Shown piece after piece: positions 1 to 6,222 of a stretch of 12,277 nt of DNA; the stretch's first letter is position 1, and the number at the start of each line of letters is the position of its first letter. Made by a program: the position numbers and the translations under genes. Source of the DNA: Actinomycetes bacterium. Its GTDB lineage: Bacteria; Actinomycetota; Actinomycetes; Mycobacteriales; Mycobacteriaceae. The stretch covers positions 1-12,277 of the forward strand of contig JAEZKH010000370.1 of assembly GCA_023415515.1 (NCBI GenBank), in the 5' to 3' direction. Below the pieces are notes generated by a model that was not told the DNA's origin, ran no database searches, and saw only the letters and a program-made list of their open reading frames with translations.

Positions 1-702
1 AGCGACGAGTGGACCGACTGGCACTGGTACACGACCGTGGTCAACACCAACTGCCGCGAGATCATCGACAACGTCGTCGACATGGCTCACTTCTTCTACA
101 TTCACGGCTCGCTGCCGACGCACTTCAAGAACATCTTCGAAGGTCATGTCGCGACCCAGTACATGAACAGCGCCGGCCGTCCGGACATCGGCGAGCCCGG
201 CGAGACGCAGATGCTCGGCACCACGTCGGTGGCGTCCTACTTCGGTCCGTCCTTCATGATCGACGACCTGACCTATCACTACACCGACGTCGACCACCAC
301 ACCGTGCTGATCAACTGCCACTATCCGATCGATGCGAATTCCTTTGTGCTGCAATACGGCATCATCGTGAAGAAATCCGAGGCACTGCCCGCAGACCTGG
401 CGATGCAGACTGCGATCGAGTTGGGCGACTTCGTCAAGATGGGCTTCGAACAAGACGTCCAGATCTGGAAGAACAAGACTCGCATCGACAACCCGCTGCT
501 GGTCGAAGAGGACGGCCCGGTGTATCAGCTGCGGCGGTGGTACGAGCAGTTCTACACCGACGTCGCCGAGATCGAACCCGACATGGTCGACCGGTTCGAG
601 TTCGAACTCGACACGACGCGGCCGTACGAGGCATGGATGAAGGAAGTCGAGGCGAACCTGCAGGCGCGGTCCGCACGCGATGTGGCGGGGCAGCCGGGAT
701 GA
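1..702 (+). CDS. kshA: 3-ketosteroid 9-alpha-hydroxylase, oxygenase subunit KshA (5' truncated)
   Basis: This is the catalytic C-terminal part of a Rieske non-heme iron oxygenase. The reading frame is open from base 1, so the N-terminal Rieske [2Fe-2S] domain lies outside the window; 233 residues remain of a family that is usually about 380-390. The mononuclear-iron signature is present: in the stretch DNVVDMAHFFYIHG the two histidines are encoded at 88-90 and 103-105, and the likely carboxylate ligand is the Asp of FEQDVQIWKNK at 454-456. The stretches YFGPSFMIDDLTYHYTDVD and GPVYQLRRWYEQFY are, from memory, typical of mycobacterial KshA. The family 9-alpha-hydroxylates 3-ketosteroids such as androstenedione or their CoA thioesters, which opens ring B, using electrons from the reductase KshB (not in this window). 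Actinobacteria often carry several kshA paralogues with different substrates, so which one this is remains open. The stop overlaps the next gene. Confidence 0.9.
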   Translation, partial: SDEWTDWHWYTTVVNTNCREIIDNVVDMAHFFYIHGSLPTHFKNIFEGHVATQYMNSAGRPDIGEPGETQMLGTTSVASYFGPSFMIDDLTYHYTDVDHHTVLINCHYPIDANSFVLQYGIIVKKSEALPADLAMQTAIELGDFVKMGFEQDVQIWKNKTRIDNPLLVEEDGPVYQLRRWYEQFYTDVAEIEPDMVDRFEFELDTTRPYEAWMKEVEANLQARSARDVAGQPG

Positions 703-1007
703 CGTCGCGCGTCAGGGCGGACAACCGCCTCGACGACGCCCCGATGGTTCCGGTGGACTGCCACACCTGCGGCGCTCGGGTGCTGGCGCGTAAGAGCAGC
801 TGGAATCAGACCAGCGTGCAGTGGACCGCTGACGCGGCGGCCCGTTGTGCCGAGCGTCGAGAAGCCGCGAAGCTGTCGGCGCACAGCGGTAGGGGAGTGT
901 TCCTGGCGTGTGCGGCGCTCACCGAATCGATAATCGACGCGGTGCGGCACGGTGAGTTGTCGATCGTCGACGACGCGTCACCGGCCACTCTCGACAACCT
1001 GGTCTAG
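699..1007 (+). CDS. Small four-cysteine protein, translationally coupled to kshA
   Basis: A 102-aa soluble protein whose ATG overlaps the kshA stop in the sequence ATGA, so the two are almost certainly co-transcribed and translationally coupled. It has no signal peptide or membrane segment. It carries four cysteines: C21 and C24 as a CxxC pair (VDCHTCGARV), C50 (AARCAER) and C71 (FLACAAL). The segment ARKSSWNQTSVQWTADA is followed by a helical, Arg/Glu-rich part and an acidic C-terminus. I do not recognise a named family. The cysteine spacing would allow a zinc site or an Fe-S cluster but does not match a classical ferredoxin. The position suggests an accessory to the oxygenase, such as an electron-transfer or assembly partner (inference only). 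A second in-frame ATG at codon 16 (MVPVDCHTC) is a possible alternative start. Confidence 0.75.
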   Translation: MTSRVRADNRLDDAPMVPVDCHTCGARVLARKSSWNQTSVQWTADAAARCAERREAAKLSAHSGRGVFLACAALTESIIDAVRHGELSIVDDASPATLDNLV

Positions 1008-1012
1008 AAAGT

Positions 1013-1042
1013 GACGGCGGGTCACGCGTGAGCGCCGCCGTC
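1013..1042. terminator. Hairpin between convergent genes, possible bidirectional terminator
   Basis: GACGGCGG (1013-1020) is a perfect 8-bp inverted repeat of CCGCCGTC (1035-1042). The loop contains the 10-bp perfect palindrome TCACGCGTGA (1022-1031). It lies exactly where the + strand unit (stop at 1005-1007) and the - strand unit (stop at 1022-1024) meet. There is no U-tract on either strand, which is common for actinobacterial terminators but weakens the call. Confidence 0.5.
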
Positions 1043-1804
1043 GATGCGGATCTCGGTACCGGTGATGAAGGCCCCGTCGTCGGAGGCGACCATGGCGATC
1101 ACTGAAGCCACCGAGCTCGGGTCACCGAGAATCTCGCTGGTCTTGCCGTGCAGCAACGGCGTCTGCTTGGCCCACAGCCCGAGGTCGTAGTTCTCGGGCA
1201 TCTTGTCGAGAGTGGTATTGGCCAGTGCTGTCGACACACCGCCGGGCTGGATGTTCACCGCACGCAAGCCCTGCTTGGAGTACTCCAGAGCCAGTGCGTG
1301 GGTGAAGGCAAGCACGCCACCCTTGCTCGCGGCGTACGCCGCCATGTACGGATGCGCGAAAGACGCTGCGGTGGAGGTGAAGTTGACGACCACGCCGCGG
1401 CCGGAATCTATCAGCGCAGGAAGCGCCGCGCGGGTCATCAAGAACGTGCCCGTCAGGTTGACCGCCAGCGTGGCGTTCCAGTCCTGCAGGCTGTGCTCGT
1501 GGGTGTGCGCACAGAGCTGAATCGCCGCGGCGTTGACGATGACGTCGAGACCGCCCAGGTCGCTGACGGCGGCGGCCACCGCATCCCCGACGGCTGCCTC
1601 GTCGGATATGTCCAGTACCGCCGTGGTCAACCGCTTACCGGCGCCCGCCTCGTCGGCAGCCTTGGCGGTGTCGGCCAACCCTTTCTCGGAGACGTCGTAG
1701 GCCACCACCGTGCCGCCCTCGTCCAGTAACCGGGCGACGGTGGCCTGTCCGATTCCCGAACCGGCGCCGGTGACGATGATCCGGCGATCGATGAAACGTT
1801 CCAT
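1022..1804 (-). CDS. Short-chain dehydrogenase/reductase, classical type (SDR-1)
   Basis: A 260-aa classical SDR. The cofactor motif TGAGSGIG is at residues 12-19. An Asp at the end of beta-2 (VVAYD, D37) suggests NAD(H) rather than NADP(H). The catalytic tetrad is N116, S144, Y157 and K161 (YAASK), and the C-terminal GTEIRIDGGAHA is typical of FabG-like members. The usual NNAG motif reads NAAA (91-94), an unusual variant. The family oxidises or reduces secondary alcohols and ketones; here a ring or side-chain hydroxyl of a steroid or terpenoid intermediate is plausible, but the substrate cannot be read from the sequence. It is the last gene of the leftward cluster and converges on the kshA unit. 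Only a weak purine stretch precedes the ATG. The 52-bp gap to the next upstream gene contains the gene-X fossil described separately. Confidence 0.9.
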   Translation of the reverse strand: MERFIDRRIIVTGAGSGIGQATVARLLDEGGTVVAYDVSEKGLADTAKAADEAGAGKRLTTAVLDISDEAAVGDAVAAAVSDLGGLDVIVNAAAIQLCAHTHEHSLQDWNATLAVNLTGTFLMTRAALPALIDSGRGVVVNFTSTAASFAHPYMAAYAASKGGVLAFTHALALEYSKQGLRAVNIQPGGVSTALANTTLDKMPENYDLGLWAKQTPLLHGKTSEILGDPSSVASVIAMVASDDGAFITGTEIRIDGGAHA

Positions 1805-1822
1805 GAGGCGGGTTCTTTCGGG

Positions 1823-1873
1823 TCAGGCCAATAGGAAAAGGCTCAGCGGTGCTTCTTCAGGATACGTGGAGGG
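1823..1873 (-). pseudogene. Fossil 3' end of a second copy of gene X
   Basis: Read on the - strand in the frame ending at 1823-1825 (TGA), this stretch encodes P-S-T-Y-P-E-E-A-P-L-S-L-F-L-L-A-stop. The intact gene X ends P-T-T-Y-P-E-E-A-P-L-S-A-F-Q-L-T-stop at the matching position (2727 down to 2677). The number of codons to the stop is identical. The 29-bp core is 28/29 identical. The last codons (ctt, cta, ttg) are rare types for this GC-rich genome, consistent with drift after loss of function. The remnant overlaps the last codons of SDR-2 in another frame. No other part of a second X copy was seen. Confidence 0.7.
1841..1869. repeat. Direct repeat, copy 1 (29 bp)
   Basis: Begins gctcagcggtgcttcttc and matches 2695-2723 at 28 of 29 positions, in the same orientation. 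The one difference is A at 1859 against G at 2713. A further GGG (1871-1873) matches after one mismatch. This copy spans the stop codon of SDR-2. Confidence 0.9.
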
Positions 1874-2666
1874 CCGGTCCGAGCACCGACTTCATCTGCT
1901 TGGCAACGAAACTCGTCGTCCATGCGGCGGAGATCCGGCTCAGCGCGGTGAGCGCGCGGGCGTCCGAGCCGATGATCACGCGGAACCTGTCCTTGGCGAT
2001 GCCGTCGACGATCTTCTCGCCGGCCTCCTCCGGTGTGGCGGCGCGGACCTTGCGACCGCCGGCGTCGATCATCTCGACACCGGAGTTGCCGGTCAGGTTG
2101 GTGCTGACGTTGCCCGGAAACAGCGTCACCACCGCCACATTGGTGTCACGTAACTCGGCGTACAGCCCCTCGCTGAACTGCTTCACCGCACCCTTGCTGG
2201 CGCCGTAGAACGTCTGGCTGGCGAACGGTACCAGCGCCGAAAGACTGGACATGTTCGTCAGGTTCGCCTCCGGACGCTCGAGCAGGACAGGCAGAAATGC
2301 GCGGCACATGTTGACCGTCCCGCCGAAGTTCACCGCCATGATCCGGTCGGTTTCGCTTTCCGAGAGCTCGGTGAACGGCGCGAACCGATGGATTATGCCT
2401 GCGATGTTGACCACGCCGTCCACTTGGCCGTGCGCGCCGGTCACCGCCGCGGGCAGTGCCGCGACCGCTGACCGGTCGGTGACATCCACCCGATGAGTCG
2501 ACACCGAACCGGTTGTGGCGGACAGTGTTCGGGTCTCGGCGAGACCGGGTTCGTCGAGGTCGACGGCGGCCACCCGGGCCCCGCAGCGGACAAGGTCGAG
2601 CACGACCTGTCGCCCCATCCCGTTGGCCGCTCCGGTGACGACGAAGACGTTGTTCGCGATCCGCAT
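1857..2666 (-). CDS. Short-chain dehydrogenase/reductase (SDR-2) with a fused out-of-frame tail
   Basis: A 269-aa SDR. The cofactor motif TGAANGMG is at residues 11-18, and D36 (VAAVD) indicates NAD(H) preference. NIAG (87-90) replaces NNAG. The catalytic residues are N113, S141, Y154 and K158 (YGASK). After the Rossmann core comes PGNVSTN and a longer C-terminal segment with DARALTALSRISA, ending KQMKSVLGPALHVS. This resembles SDRs that carry an extra C-terminal helix rather than the short FabG type. The last few codons and the TGA are written over the fossil tail of gene X, so the natural C-terminus was probably different or slightly longer or shorter. The start lies 10 bp after gene X with no visible Shine-Dalgarno, which suggests translational coupling. 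The substrate is unknown; a steroid or terpenoid alcohol or ketone is the contextual guess. Confidence 0.88.
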   Translation of the reverse strand: MRIANNVFVVTGAANGMGRQVVLDLVRCGARVAAVDLDEPGLAETRTLSATTGSVSTHRVDVTDRSAVAALPAAVTGAHGQVDGVVNIAGIIHRFAPFTELSESETDRIMAVNFGGTVNMCRAFLPVLLERPEANLTNMSSLSALVPFASQTFYGASKGAVKQFSEGLYAELRDTNVAVVTLFPGNVSTNLTGNSGVEMIDAGGRKVRAATPEEAGEKIVDGIAKDRFRVIIGSDARALTALSRISAAWTTSFVAKQMKSVLGPALHVS

Positions 2667-2676
2667 GCCGGCAGGC

Positions 2677-3753
2677 TCAGGTCAGCTGGAACGCGCTCAG
2701 CGGTGCTTCTTCGGGATACGTGGTGGGTCCGCCGATGTCGTAGCCGGCGTTGAGAGCGCCGATGAAGGCCGGATCGTGCAGCGGTTCGGCGGGGATGTCG
2801 AGCTTGACGCCCTTGCGGCTCAGGTCGTCGACCATCATGTCGATGGCCTTCTCGGCGGTCAGGTCGTCGCTGCCGTCCATGTTCTTCTTCAGCTCGTCGA
2901 AGTCGGTGAACACCTCGGCAGACCAGTGCACCAGGAAGCGCAGCTCATCGGTGTGGTGACGGGCGATGACGTCGTCACCGTTCTTCAACAGCCACTGGTC
3001 GCGATCGGCCGGGTCGCCGGTGAAGACGGTGTCGAATGCCAGCCCCGCCGGAATCTGTTGTTCCAGTGGACCGTTCGCCTCACCGCGGTGGACCATCATC
3101 TCGTTCTGGACGACGACGCCGCGATTGTTGATGGGCGGCAGGATCCGCCGTGGCGCCTTCAGCGGCCCATCGGGCCAATACGTGAAACCGCTGCCCTCGT
3201 CGAGTGAGAACCACGTGATCACCTGGGCCATCTTGATCAGGTAATCGTTGAACAAGCCGGATTTGCCCATCACGCTGCACAGCCACGTCGGCGCGTTCTC
3301 GTGGCGGACGCCACGAAAGCTCGGCGAGTCGAGATGACCGGGGTCACGGTTGGCGCACGGCCCGTTGATGTTGAACAGCATCAACTCCGGCTTGGCGTAC
3401 TGCGCGCCCCAGTAGCTCTTGGCATGGTTGAGGAACTGCTCGTTGTAGAACACATCGTGCAGTTCCGGGTACAGCACCGCGCCGTAGTTGGCGAGGTAGC
3501 CGCGGAACGTCGGAGTCAGGAACAGGTCGAGCGACGGCTCGAAGCCCTCCGGGAACATGCCGCTCATCGTCGCCATCAACTCCTCGGCGGAGGCGAAGTG
3601 CTGCGCGATGATGAGCTTCCACGGCCCCTGTGTACGGACGACGTCGAGCAGGCGCTCCTTCTGGTCCTCGGTGTACACGTTGTCGATCTCTCTCGGCGGC
3701 GCGGCAGGCCGCAGTACGTCGGAAAGCTCCATTCGCCGCTGCTCCGTGAGCAT
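2677..3753 (-). CDS. Conserved protein X, possible metal-dependent oxygenase of unknown family
   Basis: A 358-aa soluble protein that I do not recognise by name. The ATG at 3753 is chosen because AAGGAG sits 10 nt upstream; a longer frame to 3927 would overlap the hydrolase by over 100 bp and lacks this site. Visible features are a central GPCANRDPGHLDSPSFRG with H140-x-D142, then TWFSLDEGSGFTYWPDGP (180-197) and NEMMVHRGEANGP with H222. An HxD followed about 80 residues later by a His is the metal-site layout of cupin-fold Fe(II)/2-oxoglutarate or phytanoyl-CoA-type oxygenases, but no clear 2-oxoglutarate-binding Arg pattern could be confirmed. Its position among SDRs and a hydrolase in a catabolic cluster supports an enzymatic role. 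The C-terminal TYPEEAPLSAFQLT is the segment duplicated at 1823-1873. The function is inference; the ORF itself is secure. Confidence 0.8.
   Translation of the reverse strand: MLTEQRRMELSDVLRPAAPPREIDNVYTEDQKERLLDVVRTQGPWKLIIAQHFASAEELMATMSGMFPEGFEPSLDLFLTPTFRGYLANYGAVLYPELHDVFYNEQFLNHAKSYWGAQYAKPELMLFNINGPCANRDPGHLDSPSFRGVRHENAPTWLCSVMGKSGLFNDYLIKMAQVITWFSLDEGSGFTYWPDGPLKAPRRILPPINNRGVVVQNEMMVHRGEANGPLEQQIPAGLAFDTVFTGDPADRDQWLLKNGDDVIARHHTDELRFLVHWSAEVFTDFDELKKNMDGSDDLTAEKAIDMMVDDLSRKGVKLDIPAEPLHDPAFIGALNAGYDIGGPTTYPEEAPLSAFQLT
2695..2723. repeat. Direct repeat, copy 2 (29 bp)
   Basis: This copy lies within the intact 3' coding end of gene X and encodes TYPEEAPLS. It matches 1841-1869 at 28 of 29 positions, with the same spacing to a downstream in-frame TGA (2677-2679 here, 1823-1825 there). 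Confidence 0.9.
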
Positions 3754-3763
3754 CAGATCCACA

Positions 3764-3769
3764 CTCCTT
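3764..3769 (-). promoter_or_regulatory. Shine-Dalgarno of gene X
   Basis: AAGGAG on the - strand, 10 nt before the ATG at 3753. It decides the start of gene X against the longer open frame. The spacer 3754-3814 between the hydrolase stop and this start is 61 bp; I saw no convincing promoter or strong hairpin in it. Confidence 0.75.
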
Positions 3770-3814
3770 GTCGACTCTCTGGGTTTGCTCGATTGTGGGT
3801 GGCCCCGCACCTCT

Positions 3815-4789
3815 TCAGGGCCGTGGTGTCCGGTGATCGGGAACCTCGAACCGGATCGGATGGTCGAACTTGGCCCGCAGCAGAGCGCCGATTTCGGCGA
3901 TGGCCAGCCTGCCGCGCGCGGTGGCATCTGACCGCATCAGAAAGCCGTGGTACATGCCCGGATAGCGGGTCAGCGTGACGTGCACGGATGCCTCCCGCAG
4001 CCGCGACGCGTAGCGTTCGCCCCAGTCGCGGATCGGATCGCACTCGGCGGTCACCACGATGGCCTGCGGCAGCCCGGACAGATCGGCGGCGTACGCGGGC
4101 ACCCGGTACGCGTCGTGCGGGGCGCCCGGGCCTGCGTCGGCCAGGTCGTGCATGAAGGTGATGTCGTCGAGAGTGAGCATGGGCGCGTCGGGCATCGACG
4201 TGATCGACGGTGCGGCCATATCGCGATCCAGCCCGGGATAGAGCAGTACCTGGGAGAAGATCCGTGGCCCGTCGTGGTCACGGGCGGCCAACGCGACCGC
4301 GGCGGCCAGCGAACCACCCGCGCTGTCGCCGACGACGGTCAGCCGAGTGGCGTCGAAACTGCGTTCCGCGGCGTTGTCGGCGACCCACTCGGTGGCCGAG
4401 TAGGCGTCGTCGAACTGGGCGGGAGCAGGCGATTCCGGCGCCAATCGGTAGTCGACAGCGACGACTGTGGCCTGCGCGGCGGCGGCGAGCTCGCGAGCCA
4501 GCGGTTCGAACGAGTGATTGGAGCCGAGCACCATCCCGCCGCCGTGGAAGTACACCAGCACCGGTGCGGGACTCGCCGTGGTCGGGCGATATATCCGCAG
4601 CGGGATCGGTCCGGCCGGTCCCGGTGCGGTGCACTCCTCGATGGCAGCCATCGCGGGCATGTCTTCGGGCAACGGGGCCGACTCGATCGCCTGGCGGACG
4701 GCCGCCAGTCCTCGTTGGCGCATCGGTGGAACGACGCCGAACGACGCGACCCGAGCGGCCGCGTCAGGATCCAGTGGGGGAACCGTCAT
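3815..4789 (-). CDS. Alpha/beta hydrolase, hormone-sensitive-lipase (HSL) family esterase
   Basis: A 324-aa esterase of the alpha/beta hydrolase fold-3 (HSL, bacterial family IV) type. The oxyanion-hole motif HGGG is at 82-85 (LVYFHGGGMVLGS). The nucleophile S156 lies in GDSAGG (154-159), the acid is D251 (ECDPIRD) and the base is H281 (YHGF), so the triad is complete. The DYRLAPE motif (113-119) is also present. There is no signal peptide, so it is probably cytosolic and acts on small acyl esters or lactones rather than on lipid droplets. Mycobacterial relatives are named in the Lip series, but I cannot assign a member. The start lies 2 bp after the stop of SDR-3 without its own clear Shine-Dalgarno, so translation is likely coupled. 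In this cluster it may cleave an ester or lactone intermediate (inference). Confidence 0.92.
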   Translation of the reverse strand: MTVPPLDPDAAARVASFGVVPPMRQRGLAAVRQAIESAPLPEDMPAMAAIEECTAPGPAGPIPLRIYRPTTASPAPVLVYFHGGGMVLGSNHSFEPLARELAAAAQATVVAVDYRLAPESPAPAQFDDAYSATEWVADNAAERSFDATRLTVVGDSAGGSLAAAVALAARDHDGPRIFSQVLLYPGLDRDMAAPSITSMPDAPMLTLDDITFMHDLADAGPGAPHDAYRVPAYAADLSGLPQAIVVTAECDPIRDWGERYASRLREASVHVTLTRYPGMYHGFLMRSDATARGRLAIAEIGALLRAKFDHPIRFEVPDHRTPRP

Positions 4790-4791
4790 CG

Positions 4792-5673
4792 TCAGTGCCG
4801 AGCCGGGTCGAATCGTCGTTCGGTGCGCAGCAGCGGAGGGCGTTGTGCGGCAAGCACATTGGCGCGTTCCACCATGGCTGCCCCGACATATTCCGGCTGG
4901 GTGAGCAGGTAGAACCGGCCCTCGGCGGCCTGATCGAAAACGGCTTCGGCCGCGGCGATGGGGTCCATGGCCCCGGCTTTGATGTCGAGCATGGCCGACC
5001 GCTGTGACTCCGCCGCGGCGACGGCGTCGGCGCCGGCGCCGTCGGTTTCGTCGACCCCGCCCGCCGACTCGAAGATGTTCGACCTCACGGCGCCCGGCAG
5101 CACGGCTTGGACGTGGATGTGGTGATCATGTCCTGCGGTCTGGACTTCGAGGTTCAGGCACTCGGTCAACGCGAGCACCGCGTGCTTGCTCATGATGTAC
5201 GGCGCCTGCAGCGGTACCACCGCAACGCCACCGATCGACGACAGGTTCCACACCCATGCCTGCTCGTCGCCGGCCATCATTCTCGGCAGAAACGCCCTGA
5301 TGCCGTTGAACACACCGGTGATGTTGATGTCCACCACGCGCTGCCAGTTCTCGACCGGCGTGTCCCACAAGTAGCCGAACTGCTCGACGCCTGCGTTGTT
5401 GACCAGTAGCCGCACCGGTCCGACGTCGCGGTAGGTTCGCTCTGCGAGCGCCGCCATCGTCTCGGCATCGCGCACGTCGCAGGCGACGTCGACGGCGGTG
5501 ATGCCCTTGGTGGCCAACTCGTCACGGAGCGCGGCGACAGCATCGGCGTCGACGTCGACAAGTACCACTGACATCCCGAGGCTCGCGGCGTGTCGCGCCA
5601 ACCCCGCGCCGATCCCCGCGCCGGCCCCGGTGATGACGGCGACGCCGCCACCGAAGGTGTCGCGAGCGCTCAC
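4792..5673 (-). CDS. Short-chain dehydrogenase/reductase (SDR-3), GTG start
   Basis: A 293-aa SDR. The GTG at 5673 is chosen because it gives the normal distance to the cofactor motif TGAGAGIG (15-22) and falls 4 bp after the stop of the SnoaL-like gene. The frame stays open up to 5880, but that extension is Ser/Arg-rich, overlaps the upstream gene and does not look like an SDR N-terminus. D40 (VVLVD) suggests NAD(H). NNAG is at 92-95, and the catalytic set is N117, S146, Y159 and K163 (YIMSK). A longer C-terminal region (about 200-293), including EGRFYLLTQPEYVG, resembles SDRs acting on bulky hydrophobic alcohols. The protein is clearly different in sequence from SDR-1 and SDR-2, so the three are not recent duplicates. 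The substrate is unknown. Confidence 0.9.
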   Translation of the reverse strand: MSARDTFGGGVAVITGAGAGIGAGLARHAASLGMSVVLVDVDADAVAALRDELATKGITAVDVACDVRDAETMAALAERTYRDVGPVRLLVNNAGVEQFGYLWDTPVENWQRVVDINITGVFNGIRAFLPRMMAGDEQAWVWNLSSIGGVAVVPLQAPYIMSKHAVLALTECLNLEVQTAGHDHHIHVQAVLPGAVRSNIFESAGGVDETDGAGADAVAAAESQRSAMLDIKAGAMDPIAAAEAVFDQAAEGRFYLLTQPEYVGAAMVERANVLAAQRPPLLRTERRFDPARH

Positions 5674-5677
5674 GGGC

Positions 5678-6157
5678 CTAGGAGCCTGCAGCGGAATCGG
5701 CGGTCGCTTCCGACAGCAGAACCGAGTTCGTCGTGTCGAGAACCACCTCGACGTCGGCGAACTCCAGCCCGTTGGCGCCGCGGCGCACACCGGCAACGAC
5801 GACGCCGCTGGACACCGCGAACGGCACGAAGTTCGCGATCTGGTTGACGAAGATGTAGAACCGCACACGTGTGACGTCACCGTCGGCGCCGAGCCGGTGG
5901 ATGTTGGTGGCGTGGTGGCGCAGTGGGTAGGGGCTCTGCTCGCGGTGCTCCTTCATCCACTCCATGAGCGCGTTACGGCCGTGCAACTCCGGTGACATCA
6001 GCTCCTCGAAGGGACTGGCTCCCGAATCGCTGCGGGTGAGATACCTGACGTCCTCGGCGTGCGCCGCGGCCATCTCGTCGTAGTCCGCTTCGTCGTAGTG
6101 GTACCAGAACTCGCCGATGAAGTCCTGAAGCTCGGCCAGCGTGATCTCATCGCTCAT
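5678..6157 (-). CDS. SnoaL-like / NTF2-fold protein, possible dehydratase or isomerase
   Basis: A 159-aa protein of the SnoaL/NTF2-like cone-fold superfamily, about the usual length. It starts with an amphipathic helix, FIGEFWYHYDEADYDEMAAAHAEDVRYLT (13-41), followed by GRNALMEWM (60-68) and RHHATNIHRLG (80-90), then beta strands rich in Val and Phe. Candidate polar residues in the pocket are Y19/Y21, D26 and H81/H82. Known members include steroid delta-isomerase, scytalone dehydratase, the bile-acid 7-alpha-dehydratase BaiE and the beta subunits of ring-hydroxylating dioxygenases. Position next to an SDR and near kshA makes a steroid-type dehydratase or isomerase the favoured inference. The C-terminal strand (EVVLDTTNSVLLSE) lacks the common W-x-I-x-x-R ending. 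No strong Shine-Dalgarno is seen before the ATG. Confidence 0.82.
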   Translation of the reverse strand: MSDEITLAELQDFIGEFWYHYDEADYDEMAAAHAEDVRYLTRSDSGASPFEELMSPELHGRNALMEWMKEHREQSPYPLRHHATNIHRLGADGDVTRVRFYIFVNQIANFVPFAVSSGVVVAGVRRGANGLEFADVEVVLDTTNSVLLSEATADSAAGS

Positions 6158-6222
6158 GGCAGTGAGTCAACCGCTGCACTGTGCGCCGGGACACACCTCG
6201 GCCCGGTGAGTGGAACACATTG
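6158..6222. other. 65-bp spacer, the largest gap inside the leftward cluster
   Basis: It separates the small acyl-CoA dehydrogenase stop from the SnoaL-like start. I see no clear -10/-35 pair, no KstR-like (TnnAACnnGTTnnA) or KstR2-like operator and no terminator. It is the most likely site for an internal promoter if the operon has one, but nothing in the sequence proves it. Confidence 0.3.

Noticed and set aside
9..698. Open + strand frame upstream of the four-Cys protein
   Set aside because: It is the out-of-frame shadow of kshA with an Arg/His-rich composition. Only the part from the ATG at 699 looks like a protein.
434..766. Antisense open frame over the end of kshA
   Set aside because: Ser/Arg/Pro-rich translation without any motif, typical of the GC-rich complement of a real gene.
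3780..3814. Possible hairpin after the hydrolase stop
   Set aside because: The stem is short and needs a bulge (GTGGG against CCGCAC), with no U-tract. It is too weak to call a terminator.
3754..3927. N-terminal extension of gene X
   Set aside because: It overlaps the hydrolase by more than 100 bp, and a good Shine-Dalgarno sits just before the ATG at 3753.
3301..3978. Long + strand open frame opposite gene X and the hydrolase
   Set aside because: It crosses two well-supported genes and the spacer between them, and its Arg/Val-rich translation shows no domain.
3947..4912. 321-codon + strand open frame opposite the hydrolase
   Set aside because: The opposite strand encodes a complete catalytic triad and HGGG motif; this frame is its shadow.
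5674..5880. N-terminal extension of SDR-3
   Set aside because: It overlaps the SnoaL-like gene, is Ser/Arg/Cys-rich and places the cofactor motif too far from the N-terminus. The GTG at 5673 is better.
6180..6195. TGTG-N8-CACA inverted repeat in the 65-bp spacer as an operator
   Set aside because: The arms are only 4 bp long and do not extend; such a pair is expected by chance in GC-rich DNA.
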